Shown here piece after piece: positions 32,188 to 43,678 of a stretch of 64,000 bases of DNA. Source of the DNA: Ideonella livida (GTDB lineage: Bacteria > Pseudomonadota > Gammaproteobacteria > Burkholderiales > Burkholderiaceae_C); contig NZ_JAAGOH010000006.1 of assembly GCF_010499455.1 (NCBI RefSeq), forward strand, positions 159,003-223,002, written 5' to 3'. The notes beneath the pieces are model-generated. The model saw only the letters and a program-made list of their open reading frames with translations, searched no databases and had not been told where the DNA came from. Each line of letters begins with the position of its first letter. Position 1 is the first letter of the stretch. A program made the position numbers and the translations under genes.

Positions 32188-32888
32188 AGGCCCATGGCCG
32201 CCACCAGCAGTGCACCCGCGATGCCCGCGCCATAACGCCACAGCGGCAGCACCTCGGCCGCCAGGCCGTCAGCGGCCACCGGGGCGGTGGGCACCCAACC
32301 CGCCACAGCGGGGTCGGACACGGCCATGGTGCCGGCGATCCAGCCCAGCAGCATGCCGCCCAGGGTGATGATGGCCGGGAAGCGGTTCATCAGGCCGATG
32401 ACCAGCTGGCTGCCCCAGACGATGATGGGAATGCTGACCAACAGGCCAAAAACAACCAGCGGCATCTGGTGATCGCCACCGGCGGCCTGGGCGGCGCCGG
32501 CAATGGCGATGACGTTATCCACGCTCATGACCAGATCGGCCACGATGACGGTCTTGACCGCGGCCCAGAGCTTGTCGCTGCTCTGGATGTTGCCGTGTTC
32601 GTCCTCATCCTCGGGCACCAGCAGCTTGACGCCGATCCACACCAGCAGCACCGCCCCAGCCAACTTGAGGAAGGGGATGCCCAGCAGGGTGAGCGCGAAG
32701 AAGATGAGGATGACCCGCAGCAGGATGGCGCCGGCCGTGCCCCAGATGATGCCCTTGGTGCGCTGCTGCGGCGGCAGGCCACGGCAGGCCAGGGCGATGA
32801 CAACGGCGTTGTCCCCCCCCAGCAAGATGTCGATCATGATGATCTGGCCCACGGCGAGCCAGAAGTCGGGATGGAGGAACTGTTCCAT
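32142..32888 (-). CDS. TerC family integral membrane protein
   Basis: A 248-residue membrane protein with about seven helices and the two Asp-containing repeats typical of TerC: IDILLGGDNAVVIAL (residues 19-33) and DLVMSVDNVIAIAG. Relatives export manganese or load metal onto exported enzymes, and others are linked to tellurite resistance. A cytoplasmic acidic loop (PEDEDEHG) lies in the middle. It follows sucD in the common Burkholderiales order. No manganese-type (yybP-ykoY) riboswitch is recognisable upstream. Confidence 0.92.
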   Translation of the reverse strand: MEQFLHPDFWLAVGQIIMIDILLGGDNAVVIALACRGLPPQQRTKGIIWGTAGAILLRVILIFFALTLLGIPFLKLAGAVLLVWIGVKLLVPEDEDEHGNIQSSDKLWAAVKTVIVADLVMSVDNVIAIAGAAQAAGGDHQMPLVVFGLLVSIPIIVWGSQLVIGLMNRFPAIITLGGMLLGWIAGTMAVSDPAVAGWVPTAPVAADGLAAEVLPLWRYGAGIAGALLVAAMGLWIKRRRAQVEQASA

Positions 32889-32990
32889 GGCAGAGGTGGC
32901 CCCGTGGGCTGCGGGGGCAGTGTTCGTTTTGGCGGCAGTGTAGGCGCCGGGGGCGCGCCGGTCGTGCGTGGAACTACAGACCCTGCGGCC

Positions 32991-33023
32991 AAAAACGAGA
33001 CAGGCCGCCCGAAGGCGGCCTGT
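32991..33023 (-). terminator. Rho-independent terminator of sucCD
   Basis: On the minus strand a perfect 10-bp stem ACAGGCCGCC/GGCGGCCTGT with a stable TTCG loop is followed by CTCGTTTTT. It lies between sucD and terC. Confidence 0.8.
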
Positions 33024-33089
33024 GGTGACGAAGAGGGCGCAGTACTGGGCTGCCCCTCAGGCCCGCGCGGCGGCGGGCCGGGTCTCAGC

Positions 33090-33983
33090 TCAGAGCAGGC
33101 CCTTGAGCAGGCGACCCATCTCGGACGGGTTGCGGGTGATGGTGAAGCCGCACTCTTCCATGATGGCGAGCTTGGCATCGGCGGTGTCGGCACCGCCGGA
33201 GATCAGCGCGCCGGCGTGGCCCATGCGCTTTCCCGGAGGGGCGGTGACACCGGCGATGAAGCCGACGACCGGCTTCTTCATGTTGTCCTTGACCCAGCGG
33301 GCGGCTTCGGCTTCGTCCGGGCCACCGATTTCACCGATCATGATCACGGCGTCGGTGTCCGGATCGTCGTTGAAGGCCTTCATCACGTCGATGTGCTTCA
33401 GGCCGTTGATCGGGTCGCCACCAATGCCGACGGCAGAGGACTGGCCCAGGCCGATTTCGGTCAGCTGCGCCACGGCTTCATAGGTCAGGGTGCCCGAGCG
33501 GGAGACCACGCCGATGCGGCCCTTGCGGTGGATGTGACCGGGCATGATGCCGATCTTGATCTCTTCCGGGGTGATCAGGCCGGGGCAGTTCGGGCCCAGC
33601 AGCAGGGTCTTCTTGCCACCGGCGGCTTCCTTGGCCTTCATCTTGTTGCGCACTTCCAGCATGTCCCGCACAGGGATGCCTTCGGTGATGCAGATGGCCA
33701 GGTCCAGGTCGGCCTCCACGGCTTCCCAGATGGCGGCGGCAGCGCCGGCGGGCGGCACGTAGATCACCGACACGGTGGCGCCGGTCTCGGCAGAGGCTTC
33801 CTTCACCGAGGCGTAGATGGGGATGTCCGAGAACTTCTCGCCCGCCTTCTTGGGGTTCACGCCAGCGACGAAGGCATTCTTGCCGTTGGCGTAGGCCTGG
33901 CAGCCCAGGGTGTGGAATTGACCGGTCTTGCCCGTGATGCCCTGGGTGATGACCTTGGTGTCTTTGTTGATGAAGATCGACAT
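33090..33983 (-). CDS. sucD: Succinyl-CoA ligase, alpha subunit
   Basis: Part of the TCA-cycle enzyme that makes ATP or GTP from succinyl-CoA. The 297-residue protein has the CoA-binding start ([15 protein letters not shown]), the phosphohistidine-loop region [10 protein letters not shown] and [10 protein letters not shown]. Normal length. It starts 28 bases after sucC on the same strand, so both are made from one transcript. Confidence 0.98.
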   Translation of the reverse strand: MSIFINKDTKVITQGITGKTGQFHTLGCQAYANGKNAFVAGVNPKKAGEKFSDIPIYASVKEASAETGATVSVIYVPPAGAAAAIWEAVEADLDLAICITEGIPVRDMLEVRNKMKAKEAAGGKKTLLLGPNCPGLITPEEIKIGIMPGHIHRKGRIGVVSRSGTLTYEAVAQLTEIGLGQSSAVGIGGDPINGLKHIDVMKAFNDDPDTDAVIMIGEIGGPDEAEAARWVKDNMKKPVVGFIAGVTAPPGKRMGHAGALISGGADTADAKLAIMEECGFTITRNPSEMGRLLKGLL

Positions 33984-34011
33984 TTCTCGTGTTCCTTCGG
34001 TCTCGGCGGGC

Positions 34012-35172
<1,161 letters not shown>

Positions 35173-35560
35173 GGGGGTCTTTTCGTGAGGTCAGGACGAA
35201 AGAGGGAGTGGCGCGGGGGGCGCCATCTGGGGGGAGCGCACCGCCCCGCGGGCCGGCGCTGCATTCTGCGACAGTTTGTTGGCGGCTTGCTGACGAAACC
35301 CAGGGCTGTGCGGGATGCGCCAAACCCGCACCGGCGGTACGCGGTGGGGGCAGCGCCGCTGCGCGCGGCCGGTGGCGGAGGTGTGAACGGCGGCGCGAGG
35401 CCGTGGCGGCAACGTCCGCAGCACCGTTGCCGCTTGCGTTACATCAAGATTTCACAGAACGCGCGAATGTAGCACGCATGTTGCAACGCAACATCGCGGA
35501 AACCCAGGGGTCGGCAGGGGGAGTGCTGCACCGCCGCAAGGTCGCGGACGCCCGGGCGGA
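35173..35560 (-). other. Long upstream region of sucCD
   Basis: About 390 bases between recX and sucC. Near its recX end is an extended -10 word (TGCTACATT, 35466-35474 on the minus strand) and a palindrome at 35478-35494. If that promoter is used, the sucCD leader would be about 285 bases long. I find no coding frame, riboswitch signature or terminator in the leader. The rest is GC-rich and unremarkable. Confidence 0.5.
35478..35494. promoter_or_regulatory. 17-bp palindrome ATGTTGC-AAC-GCAACAT upstream of sucCD
   Basis: A perfect 7+3+7 inverted repeat lying over the -35 position of the candidate sucCD promoter. Its core TGC-N3-GCA recalls the sites reported for PhaR, the polyhydroxybutyrate regulator, but the assignment is inference from memory. 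Confidence 0.5.
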
Positions 35561-36256
35561 TCAGATCGGCTCCTCGTGGCGCGCGCCCACCACCTGCCAG
35601 ACCACCGAGGCCGCGAACCCGCGCCCGGCCAGAAAGCGGGCCTGACGGGCACGGTCTTGGGGCGAGGTGGCGGGGTGGCCACCGAACTTGCGCTGCCAGA
35701 CGGCGCGCGCGCGCTCGAACTCGGTCTCGCGCAGCTGCTGGGCCAGGGCATCGGGCAGTTCGACACCGGCGCGGGACAGCTCTTGGCGGATGCGGGACTG
35801 GCCCAGGCGTGCCGCGCGGCTGTGGACCCGCACTTCGGCAAAGCGGGTGTCACTGAGGTACTGGCGGGCTTCAAGCCAGTCCAGAACCTCCTCGACCTCC
35901 TGGCGCAAGACCTCGGTGAGCGCCTGCGCCGGGAGGGTGTCCTCGCCCCAGGGATCGGCCGCCGCCGTCACCGCAAACGGGTCCGGCACGGCACCGGCAC
36001 CGTCATGGGGCAGGCGCCGGCGGGCGTGCTGCAGCAGCTTCTGGCGCAGCTCCTGGCGGCTGTGCTCGCGCCGCGCCAGCAGGGCCAGGGCCTGGCCCTT
36101 GAGGCTCAGCGGGGTGCGGCCGCGGCGGGCCGGCGGGTCTGCCGGCAAGCCCGCCAGCTCAGGGTGGGGGCCGCGGGGGGCTGCCGGCGCCGAGGTGGCG
36201 GGGCCCACCGTCTCGCGGTGGCCCCGTGTGGGCGCGCTGGGGATCAGGAGGCGCAT
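35561..36256 (-). CDS. recX: RecA regulator RecX
   Basis: RecX binds RecA filaments and limits recombination and the SOS response. The core three-helix repeats are visible ([52 protein letters not shown]). At 231 residues it is much longer than usual (about 150): there is an N-terminal Pro/Arg-rich extension of about 50 residues and an insertion of roughly 35 residues after the first repeat ([16 protein letters not shown]). ATG 36256 is the best start seen. It lies 77 bases downstream of recA. Confidence 0.9.
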   Translation of the reverse strand: MRLLIPSAPTRGHRETVGPATSAPAAPRGPHPELAGLPADPPARRGRTPLSLKGQALALLARREHSRQELRQKLLQHARRRLPHDGAGAVPDPFAVTAAADPWGEDTLPAQALTEVLRQEVEEVLDWLEARQYLSDTRFAEVRVHSRAARLGQSRIRQELSRAGVELPDALAQQLRETEFERARAVWQRKFGGHPATSPQDRARQARFLAGRGFAASVVWQVVGARHEEPI

Positions 36257-36333
36257 GGACGCGATGAAGGACGCGAGGCGAGCCGGGGGACGGGGGGCGG
36301 GCAGGCGGACGGCGCCGCAGCGGGCGTCAGGGC

Positions 36334-37374
<1,041 letters not shown>

Positions 37375-37449
37375 GGGCTTCTCCGCGGGGTGGGTCAGGG
37401 CGACAGGTTGGGAAGATTGCCGCCATTGTGCCGGAAAGTTCGGCTTGGG

Positions 37450-37465
37450 CTGGATATTCGTACAG
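37450..37465. promoter_or_regulatory. LexA operator (SOS box) of recA
   Basis: CTGGATATTCGTACAG matches CTG-N10-CAG with flanking T/A matching the longer consensus. It lies 76 bases before the recA start and covers the -10 element, so LexA binding would block polymerase. Confidence 0.85.
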
Positions 37466-37482
37466 TATGCCGCCGCCGTCAA
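37454..37482 (-). promoter_or_regulatory. recA promoter
   Basis: On the minus strand TTGACG and GAATAT are spaced by 17 bases, a good sigma-70 promoter, with the LexA box over the -10. Transcription would start near 37447. Confidence 0.7.
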
Positions 37483-37617
37483 CGGCCCCTGGCGACGGGG
37501 TGCGCGGACGGCACCCCGTGCGGCGTCAAGGGCAAGGGCATGGCAGGCTCCTAGAATCAACCCACGAAGAACACGGGCCGTCCGCCCCCTGGCGGAGCCG
37601 GCCCCAAGGAGACCCCC

Positions 37618-38289
<672 letters not shown>

Positions 38290-38315
38290 GGCCGGCAACC
38301 GGGCCGCCTGCCGAC

Positions 38316-39857
38316 ATGCTCATCCGCCTGAGAGCCCGCAGCGAGAGCGGTGAGGCCGTGCCGCACGAGCAGCGCTCGCTGTTCGGCGAGATCCTGGACT
38401 GGATGCTCGCCCCGCTGCTGCTGCTGTGGCCGATGAGCGTGGCGCTGACCTGGCTGGTGGCGCAGAACATCGCCGCCCGCCCCTACGACCGCGACCTGGG
38501 CCAGCTCACGCGCATGGTGGCCCAGCAGATGCAGGGTGCGGCGGCGCTGGAGTCGCGCCAGCCCACCCGCCTGCCCGAGGCCGCGGCGGCCCTGCTGCGC
38601 AGCGATGACGTGGACCGCATCTACTTCCAGGTGCAGGACGACGGCGGGCGCCTGGTGGCCGGCGACCGCGAGATCCCCACACCCGAAGGAGAGCCCGGAC
38701 CGTACAACGAGGTGCAGTTCCGCGACGACCTGATCCAGGGCGAGCCGGTGCGGGTGGCGCTGCTGCGGCTGCCCGCAGGCGATGAGGTGCCCTCGCAGAT
38801 CGCGCTGGTGCAGGTGGCCGAGACGCTGGACAAGCGCTCGCGCCTGGCCACCGAGATCATCAAGGGCGTGATCCTGCCGCAGTTCGTGATCCTGCCGCTG
38901 GCGGTGCTGCTGGTGTGGTTTGCCTTGGCTCGGGGCATCGCGCCGCTCAACCAGTTGCAGCAACGCATCCGCCGGCGCGAGAGCCATGACCTGAGCCCGA
39001 TCGACGAACACGACGCCCCCGAGGAGGTGGCCCCCCTGGTGCGCTCGATCAACGACTTGCTGGCGCGTCTGGACACTTCGATGGGCTCGCAGAAGCATTT
39101 TCTGGCGGATGCGGCGCACCAGCTCAAGACGCCGCTGGCGGGCCTTCGCACCCAGGCGGAGCTGGCCCAGCGCGAGATCGACGCCAGCGGCGACGTGCAG
39201 TCGGTGCGGCGCTCGCTGCAGCAGATCGCGCTGTCGAGCCAGCGCGCGGCCCACATGGTCAACCAGCTGCTGGCCATGGCGCGTGCCGAGGACAAGGAAC
39301 AGGCCCTGCGGCTCAAGTCCTTCGACCTGGTGGCCCTGGCCACCGAGACGGTGCTGGACTTCGTGCCCAAGGCCATGGACAAGCGCATCGACCTGGGCTA
39401 CGAGGGCCCGGTGGAGGGTGAGTCGGTGCCCCTGCTGCTGGGCCAGCCCATCCTGGTGCGGGAGCTGGTGCGCAACCTGGTGGACAACGCCCTGCAGTAC
39501 ACCCCGGCCGGCGGCACGGTGACGGTGCGGGTGACGCCCGACCCCTTCGGGCAGGTGATGGTGCTGCAGGTGGAGGACAACGGCCCGGGCATCCCCGAGG
39601 CCGAACGCGAGCTGGTGTTCCAGCCCTTCTACCGGGCGCTGGGCACCAACGTGGACGGCTCCGGCTTGGGGCTGGCCATCGTCAAGGAGATCGCCGACAA
39701 GCACGAGGCCAGCCTGGAGATCACCGCGGCGCGCACGCCGACCCACCCGGAGGACCGGCCGGGGGCGCAGTTCACGGTGCGCTTTCCGCTGCGGCCGCTG
39801 GAGGCCGGCACCCCAGCGGGCCCCCAGGCCAGCGAGGGCGCGGGCGGGCCGGCCTGA
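38316..39857 (+). CDS. Sensor histidine kinase, TctE/QseC-like
   Basis: A 513-residue inner-membrane kinase. Two transmembrane segments (about residues 27-50 and 190-212) enclose a periplasmic sensor domain of about 140 residues like the 2CSK_N domain. A HAMP-like linker leads to the H-box [15 protein letters not shown]-box [15 protein letters not shown]1 VEDNGPGIP and G2 [12 protein letters not shown]. It should phosphorylate the response regulator encoded just upstream. It converges on rodA. Confidence 0.94.
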   Translation: MLIRLRARSESGEAVPHEQRSLFGEILDWMLAPLLLLWPMSVALTWLVAQNIAARPYDRDLGQLTRMVAQQMQGAAALESRQPTRLPEAAAALLRSDDVDRIYFQVQDDGGRLVAGDREIPTPEGEPGPYNEVQFRDDLIQGEPVRVALLRLPAGDEVPSQIALVQVAETLDKRSRLATEIIKGVILPQFVILPLAVLLVWFALARGIAPLNQLQQRIRRRESHDLSPIDEHDAPEEVAPLVRSINDLLARLDTSMGSQKHFLADAAHQLKTPLAGLRTQAELAQREIDASGDVQSVRRSLQQIALSSQRAAHMVNQLLAMARAEDKEQALRLKSFDLVALATETVLDFVPKAMDKRIDLGYEGPVEGESVPLLLGQPILVRELVRNLVDNALQYTPAGGTVTVRVTPDPFGQVMVLQVEDNGPGIPEAERELVFQPFYRALGTNVDGSGLGLAIVKEIADKHEASLEITAARTPTHPEDRPGAQFTVRFPLRPLEAGTPAGPQASEGAGGPA

Positions 39858-39890
39858 GGCAGCCGCCACGCCCCCCGGGCCCGTGCCGGA

Positions 39891-41045
39891 TCAGGCCCGG
39901 ATCAGGCGACGGGTGCGGGCGATGGACATGAGCATGCCGAAGGACAGGCCCAGGGTGACCATGGCGGTGCCGCCGTAGGACACGAAGGGCAGCGGGATGC
40001 CCACCACCGGCAGGATGCCGCTGACCATGCCCATGTTGACCATGGCGTAGGTGAAGAAGCTCAGGGTGAGCGCACCGGCCAGCAGGCGAGAGAACAGCGT
40101 GGGCGCGGCCAGGGCGATGGCCAGCCCGCGCAGGATGACCAGGGTGAACAGGGCCAGCAGCACGCCCACGCCCACCAGGCCGAACTCCTCGGCGAAGGCG
40201 GCGAAGATGAAGTCGGTGGTGCGCTCGGGGATGAACTCCAGATGGGTCTGGGTGCCCTTCATGAAGCCCTTGCCCGGCACGCCTCCGGAGCCGATGGCGA
40301 TCATGCCCTGGATGATGTGGAAGCCCTTGCCCAGCGGGTCCTTGGTGGGATCGAGCAGGGTGCAGACGCGGTGCTTCTGGTAGTCATGGAGCACGCGCCA
40401 GTCCACCTCGGGCTGGCAAAGGTAGTCGCCGGAGAGCACCAGGGCGGTGACGGCGATCACACCCGTGGCCACCAGCGGGATGATGAGCTTCCAGCTCAGC
40501 CCGGCGAAAAACAGCACGTACAGGCCACCGAACAAGATGAGCAAGCCGGTGCCCAGGTCGGGCTGCTTGACGACCAGGCCCACAGGCAGCAGCAACAGGG
40601 CACCGGCGATGAAGAAGTCCACCGTGCGCAGCTGTCCCTCGCGCTTCTGGAACCACCAGGCCAGCATGAGCGGCGCGGCCAGCTTGAGGATCTCGCTGGG
40701 CTGGATGACCACGCCGACGTTGAGCCAGCGGGTGGCCCCCTTCTTGGTGATGCCGAACAGCGCGGTGGCCACCAGCAGCGCCACCCCCACGGTGTAGAGC
40801 GGCAGCGCCAGTGCGGCCAGGCGCTGGGGCGGCACCTGGGCGACGATGAACATCAGGCCAGCGGCCAGCAAGAGGTTGCGGCCATGGTCCACGAAACGGG
40901 TGCCGTGGTCGAAACCCACCGAGTACATGGTCACCATGCCCAGGGTGGCCAGCAGGGCCAGCCCCACCAGCAGGGGCAGGTCATAGCCTTGCACCAAGGG
41001 GGCCAGTCGCCGCCACAGGGGCGGCCGCTCGATCACCTGGTTCAT
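39891..41045 (-). CDS. rodA: Rod-shape peptidoglycan glycosyltransferase RodA
   Basis: SEDS-family transferase that polymerises lipid II for side-wall growth together with PBP2. The 384-residue protein has about ten helices, the WLNVGVVIQPSEILKLAAPL segment with the conserved Pro-Ser-Glu, KQPDLGTG with the catalytic-region Asp, FIPERTTDFIFAAFAEEFG and the closing GIPLPFVSYGGTAMV. Its start overlaps the end of mrdA by four bases (ATGA), so the two are translated together. Confidence 0.98.
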   Translation of the reverse strand: MNQVIERPPLWRRLAPLVQGYDLPLLVGLALLATLGMVTMYSVGFDHGTRFVDHGRNLLLAAGLMFIVAQVPPQRLAALALPLYTVGVALLVATALFGITKKGATRWLNVGVVIQPSEILKLAAPLMLAWWFQKREGQLRTVDFFIAGALLLLPVGLVVKQPDLGTGLLILFGGLYVLFFAGLSWKLIIPLVATGVIAVTALVLSGDYLCQPEVDWRVLHDYQKHRVCTLLDPTKDPLGKGFHIIQGMIAIGSGGVPGKGFMKGTQTHLEFIPERTTDFIFAAFAEEFGLVGVGVLLALFTLVILRGLAIALAAPTLFSRLLAGALTLSFFTYAMVNMGMVSGILPVVGIPLPFVSYGGTAMVTLGLSFGMLMSIARTRRLIRA

Positions 41046-43105
41046 GGAGTGGTTCCGGAGGAAGCGGGCCGGGCAGGCCGGGCGGCGGAGGCGGCCGGGG
41101 CCGCGCGCGGCGCGGCGGCACTGGCCGGGGCCGCCGGCACCGCCGGCTCCACACCGGCCAGGCGCGGCAGCGGCACGGAGGAGGCGGGGCGCTGCGCGCC
41201 CACCGGCGCTGCCGACAGCCCCTGCCGTGTGAGGGCCACGTCCTCGGGGCTGGGGTCCAGGCCCAGCAGGACATGGTCGAAGACCCGCCGGGCGATGGGC
41301 GCGGCGGCGGCAGCCCCCCAGCCCGCGTTCTCGACGATCAGCGCCAGGGCGATGTGCGGCTCGTCACGGGGGGCGAAGGCGACGTAGAGCGAATGGTCGC
41401 GCAGGTGCTCGGCCATGCGGTTGGCGCTGTATTTGGCGTTGCCCTTGAGGCCCACCGCCTGCGCGGTGCCGGTCTTGCCGCCCGAGAGGTAAGGGGCCCC
41501 GGCAAACACGCGGGTGGAGGTGCCGGCCACCGTGACGCCGTACATGGCGTCGCGGATCACCGCCACATGCTCGGGCTTGAGCGGCAGCGGCGCCAGCGCC
41601 GCGGCCGAGACGCGGCGGCGCCCGCCGTCGATCGCGCTCTCGATCTCGCGCACCAGCCGCGGCTCGTAGCGCTGCCCGCCCGAGACCAGGGTGGACAGGG
41701 CCGAGGCCATCTGCAGCATGGTGAAGTTGTTGTAGCCCTGCCCAATGCCCAGCGAGATGGTCTCGCCGGCATACCACTTCTTGTTCTCGGGGCGCTTGTT
41801 GACCCGCCGCTTCCATTCGGTGGAGGGCAGCACGCCGGTGAGTTCGCCCTCCAGGTCAATGCCGGTGCGCCGGCCGAAGCCGAAGGGCGAGAGCTGCTCG
41901 TGGATCAGGTCCACGCCCATCTCGTTGGCCAGGGTGTAGTAGTAGACGTTGGAACTCTCGACGATGGAGCGGCGCATGTCCATGGCGCCGCCCTTCTCGT
42001 TCTCCGGGCTGCCGTAACGGTGGCCGCCGAAGAAGAAGGAACCGTTGTCGTGGATGATGACCGAGGGCCCGCGCTTGCCACTGTTGAGCGCGGCCATGGC
42101 CATGAAGGGCTTGTAGGTGGAGCCCGGCGGGTAGGTGCCCCGCAGCGCGCGGTTGAGCAGCGGCTTGTCGATGGACTCGTTGAGCTCCTTCCAGTTCTCG
42201 GCGTCGATGCCGTCGACGAACAGGTTGGGGTCGAAGGTGGGCTTGGAGACGAAGGCCAGCACCTCACCGTTGCGCGGGTCGATGGCCACCAGGGCGCCTC
42301 GGCGCTCGCCGAACAGCTCCTCCACCATGGCCTGCAGGCGGATGTCGATGGACAGCACCAGGGTGTGGCCCGGCGTGGGGGGCTGGCTGCGCAGGCGGCG
42401 CACCGCGCGGCCGCCGGCGGTGGTCTCCACCTCCTCGAAGCCGGTGACGCCGTGCAGCGCCTCCTCGTAGCGCTGCTCCAGGCCCAGCTTGCCGATGTAC
42501 TCGGTGCCGCGATAGTTGGCCTGGCGCTCCTCGTCCCAGTCCTCCATGGCCAACTTCTCGGCCTGGTTGATGCGGCCGATGTAGCCCAGCAGGTGGCTGC
42601 CCACCTCGCCAAAGGGATAGTGGCGGAACAGGCGCGCCTTGATCTCCACACCCGGGAAACGGTAGCGGTGGGCGATGAAGCGGGCGACCTCCTCGTCGCT
42701 CAGGCGGTTGCGGATGGGCAAGGATTCGAAGCTCTTGCTCTCCTCCAACTGGCGCTTGAAGCGCTTGCGGTCGCGGGCCTGGATGTCGATGAAGGTCGAC
42801 AGGCCGGCGATGGTGCCCTCCAGGTCCTCCACCTTGGAGGGCGTGATCTCCAGCGTGTAGGCCGTGTAGTTGGTGGCCAGCACCACGCCGTTGCGGTCCA
42901 CGATACGGCCGCGGTTGGGCACGATGGGCAGCACCGCGATGCGGTTGGCCTCGGCCCGGGTAGAGAGCTCCTCATGGCGCAGCACCTGCAGGTTGAACAG
43001 GCGCCAGACCAGCAGGCCAAAGCACACCAGCACCGTCACCGCGGCCACGACCACGCGCAGGCGGAACCGGTCCTGGTCGGAATCGAAGTGGGAGAGCGTG
43101 GGCAT
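41042..43105 (-). CDS. mrdA: Penicillin-binding protein 2 (elongasome transpeptidase)
   Basis: Inner-membrane transpeptidase that cross-links side-wall peptidoglycan and works with RodA. One N-terminal transmembrane helix (residues 17-36), a pedestal domain, then the transpeptidase with Ser329-Thr-Tyr-Lys332, an SSN motif and GGKTGTAQ. At 687 residues it is a little longer than E. coli PBP2, owing to a Pro/Ala-rich tail of about 60 residues after the catalytic domain. Confidence 0.98.
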   Translation of the reverse strand: MPTLSHFDSDQDRFRLRVVVAAVTVLVCFGLLVWRLFNLQVLRHEELSTRAEANRIAVLPIVPNRGRIVDRNGVVLATNYTAYTLEITPSKVEDLEGTIAGLSTFIDIQARDRKRFKRQLEESKSFESLPIRNRLSDEEVARFIAHRYRFPGVEIKARLFRHYPFGEVGSHLLGYIGRINQAEKLAMEDWDEERQANYRGTEYIGKLGLEQRYEEALHGVTGFEEVETTAGGRAVRRLRSQPPTPGHTLVLSIDIRLQAMVEELFGERRGALVAIDPRNGEVLAFVSKPTFDPNLFVDGIDAENWKELNESIDKPLLNRALRGTYPPGSTYKPFMAMAALNSGKRGPSVIIHDNGSFFFGGHRYGSPENEKGGAMDMRRSIVESSNVYYYTLANEMGVDLIHEQLSPFGFGRRTGIDLEGELTGVLPSTEWKRRVNKRPENKKWYAGETISLGIGQGYNNFTMLQMASALSTLVSGGQRYEPRLVREIESAIDGGRRRVSAAALAPLPLKPEHVAVIRDAMYGVTVAGTSTRVFAGAPYLSGGKTGTAQAVGLKGNAKYSANRMAEHLRDHSLYVAFAPRDEPHIALALIVENAGWGAAAAAPIARRVFDHVLLGLDPSPEDVALTRQGLSAAPVGAQRPASSVPLPRLAGVEPAVPAAPASAAAPRAAPAASAARPARPASSGTTP

Positions 43106-43159
43106 GGCGGCCTCAGCGGCGGGACCCGGCCCGCGCGGCCCCGGCGGCGCGGCGGCGGG

Positions 43160-43678
43160 TCACAGCGGGCGGTTCTTGTCGGGGTCCGGCGGCCGGCGCT
43201 GCGGCGCCAGCAGCAGCCAGGTGGCCAGCGGCCAGAGCAGGGCCTCGTAGAGCGGCGCCAGCAGCAAGGTCCAGCCTGGAAAGCCGTCGCCCACCCCCAG
43301 CCGCACCAGCAGCGACACCAGATGGGCCGCCGCCAGCAGCGGCAGCACCTGGATGACCTGCTCCAGCACCCCGAACCACAGCAGGCGGCGGTGGATCATG
43401 GTGGCGCCAAAGCTCAGCAGGGTGTAGGCCAGGGCATGCTGACCCAGCAGGGCCGCTTCATGCACATCCATGAGCACGCCAAAGACGAAGGCCACGCCAA
43501 CGCCGATGCGCCGGGGCTGATGCACATTCCAGAACACCAGCACCAGGGCCAGCACGTCCGGCGCGGCCAGCTGACGCCCCAGGGGCAGCAGGTTGAAGGC
43601 AAAAGCCGCCAGCAGCGTGAACCACAGGAAGAAGGGGTTGACCGGCAGCAGCAGCTGGTCACCGCGCGGCATGATCAT
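43160..43678 (-). CDS. mreD: Rod shape-determining protein MreD
   Basis: A 172-residue membrane protein with five or six helices (PVNPFFLWFTLLAAFAFNLLP; FVFGVLMDVHEAALLGQHALAY). It belongs to the elongasome and helps position MreC/PBP2. It overlaps the end of mreC by four bases and is followed by mrdA after 54 bases. Confidence 0.95.
   Translation of the reverse strand: MIMPRGDQLLLPVNPFFLWFTLLAAFAFNLLPLGRQLAAPDVLALVLVFWNVHQPRRIGVGVAFVFGVLMDVHEAALLGQHALAYTLLSFGATMIHRRLLWFGVLEQVIQVLPLLAAAHLVSLLVRLGVGDGFPGWTLLLAPLYEALLWPLATWLLLAPQRRPPDPDKNRPL

Noticed and set aside
29716..32241. Type VI secretion regulatory locus
   Set aside because: FHA, PP2C and kinase genes are present, but no tss, hcp, vgrG or clpV gene is in the window.
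32889..33089. Possible manganese (yybP-ykoY) riboswitch before terC
   Set aside because: The conserved loops of that riboswitch are not recognisable; the only structure is the sucCD terminator.
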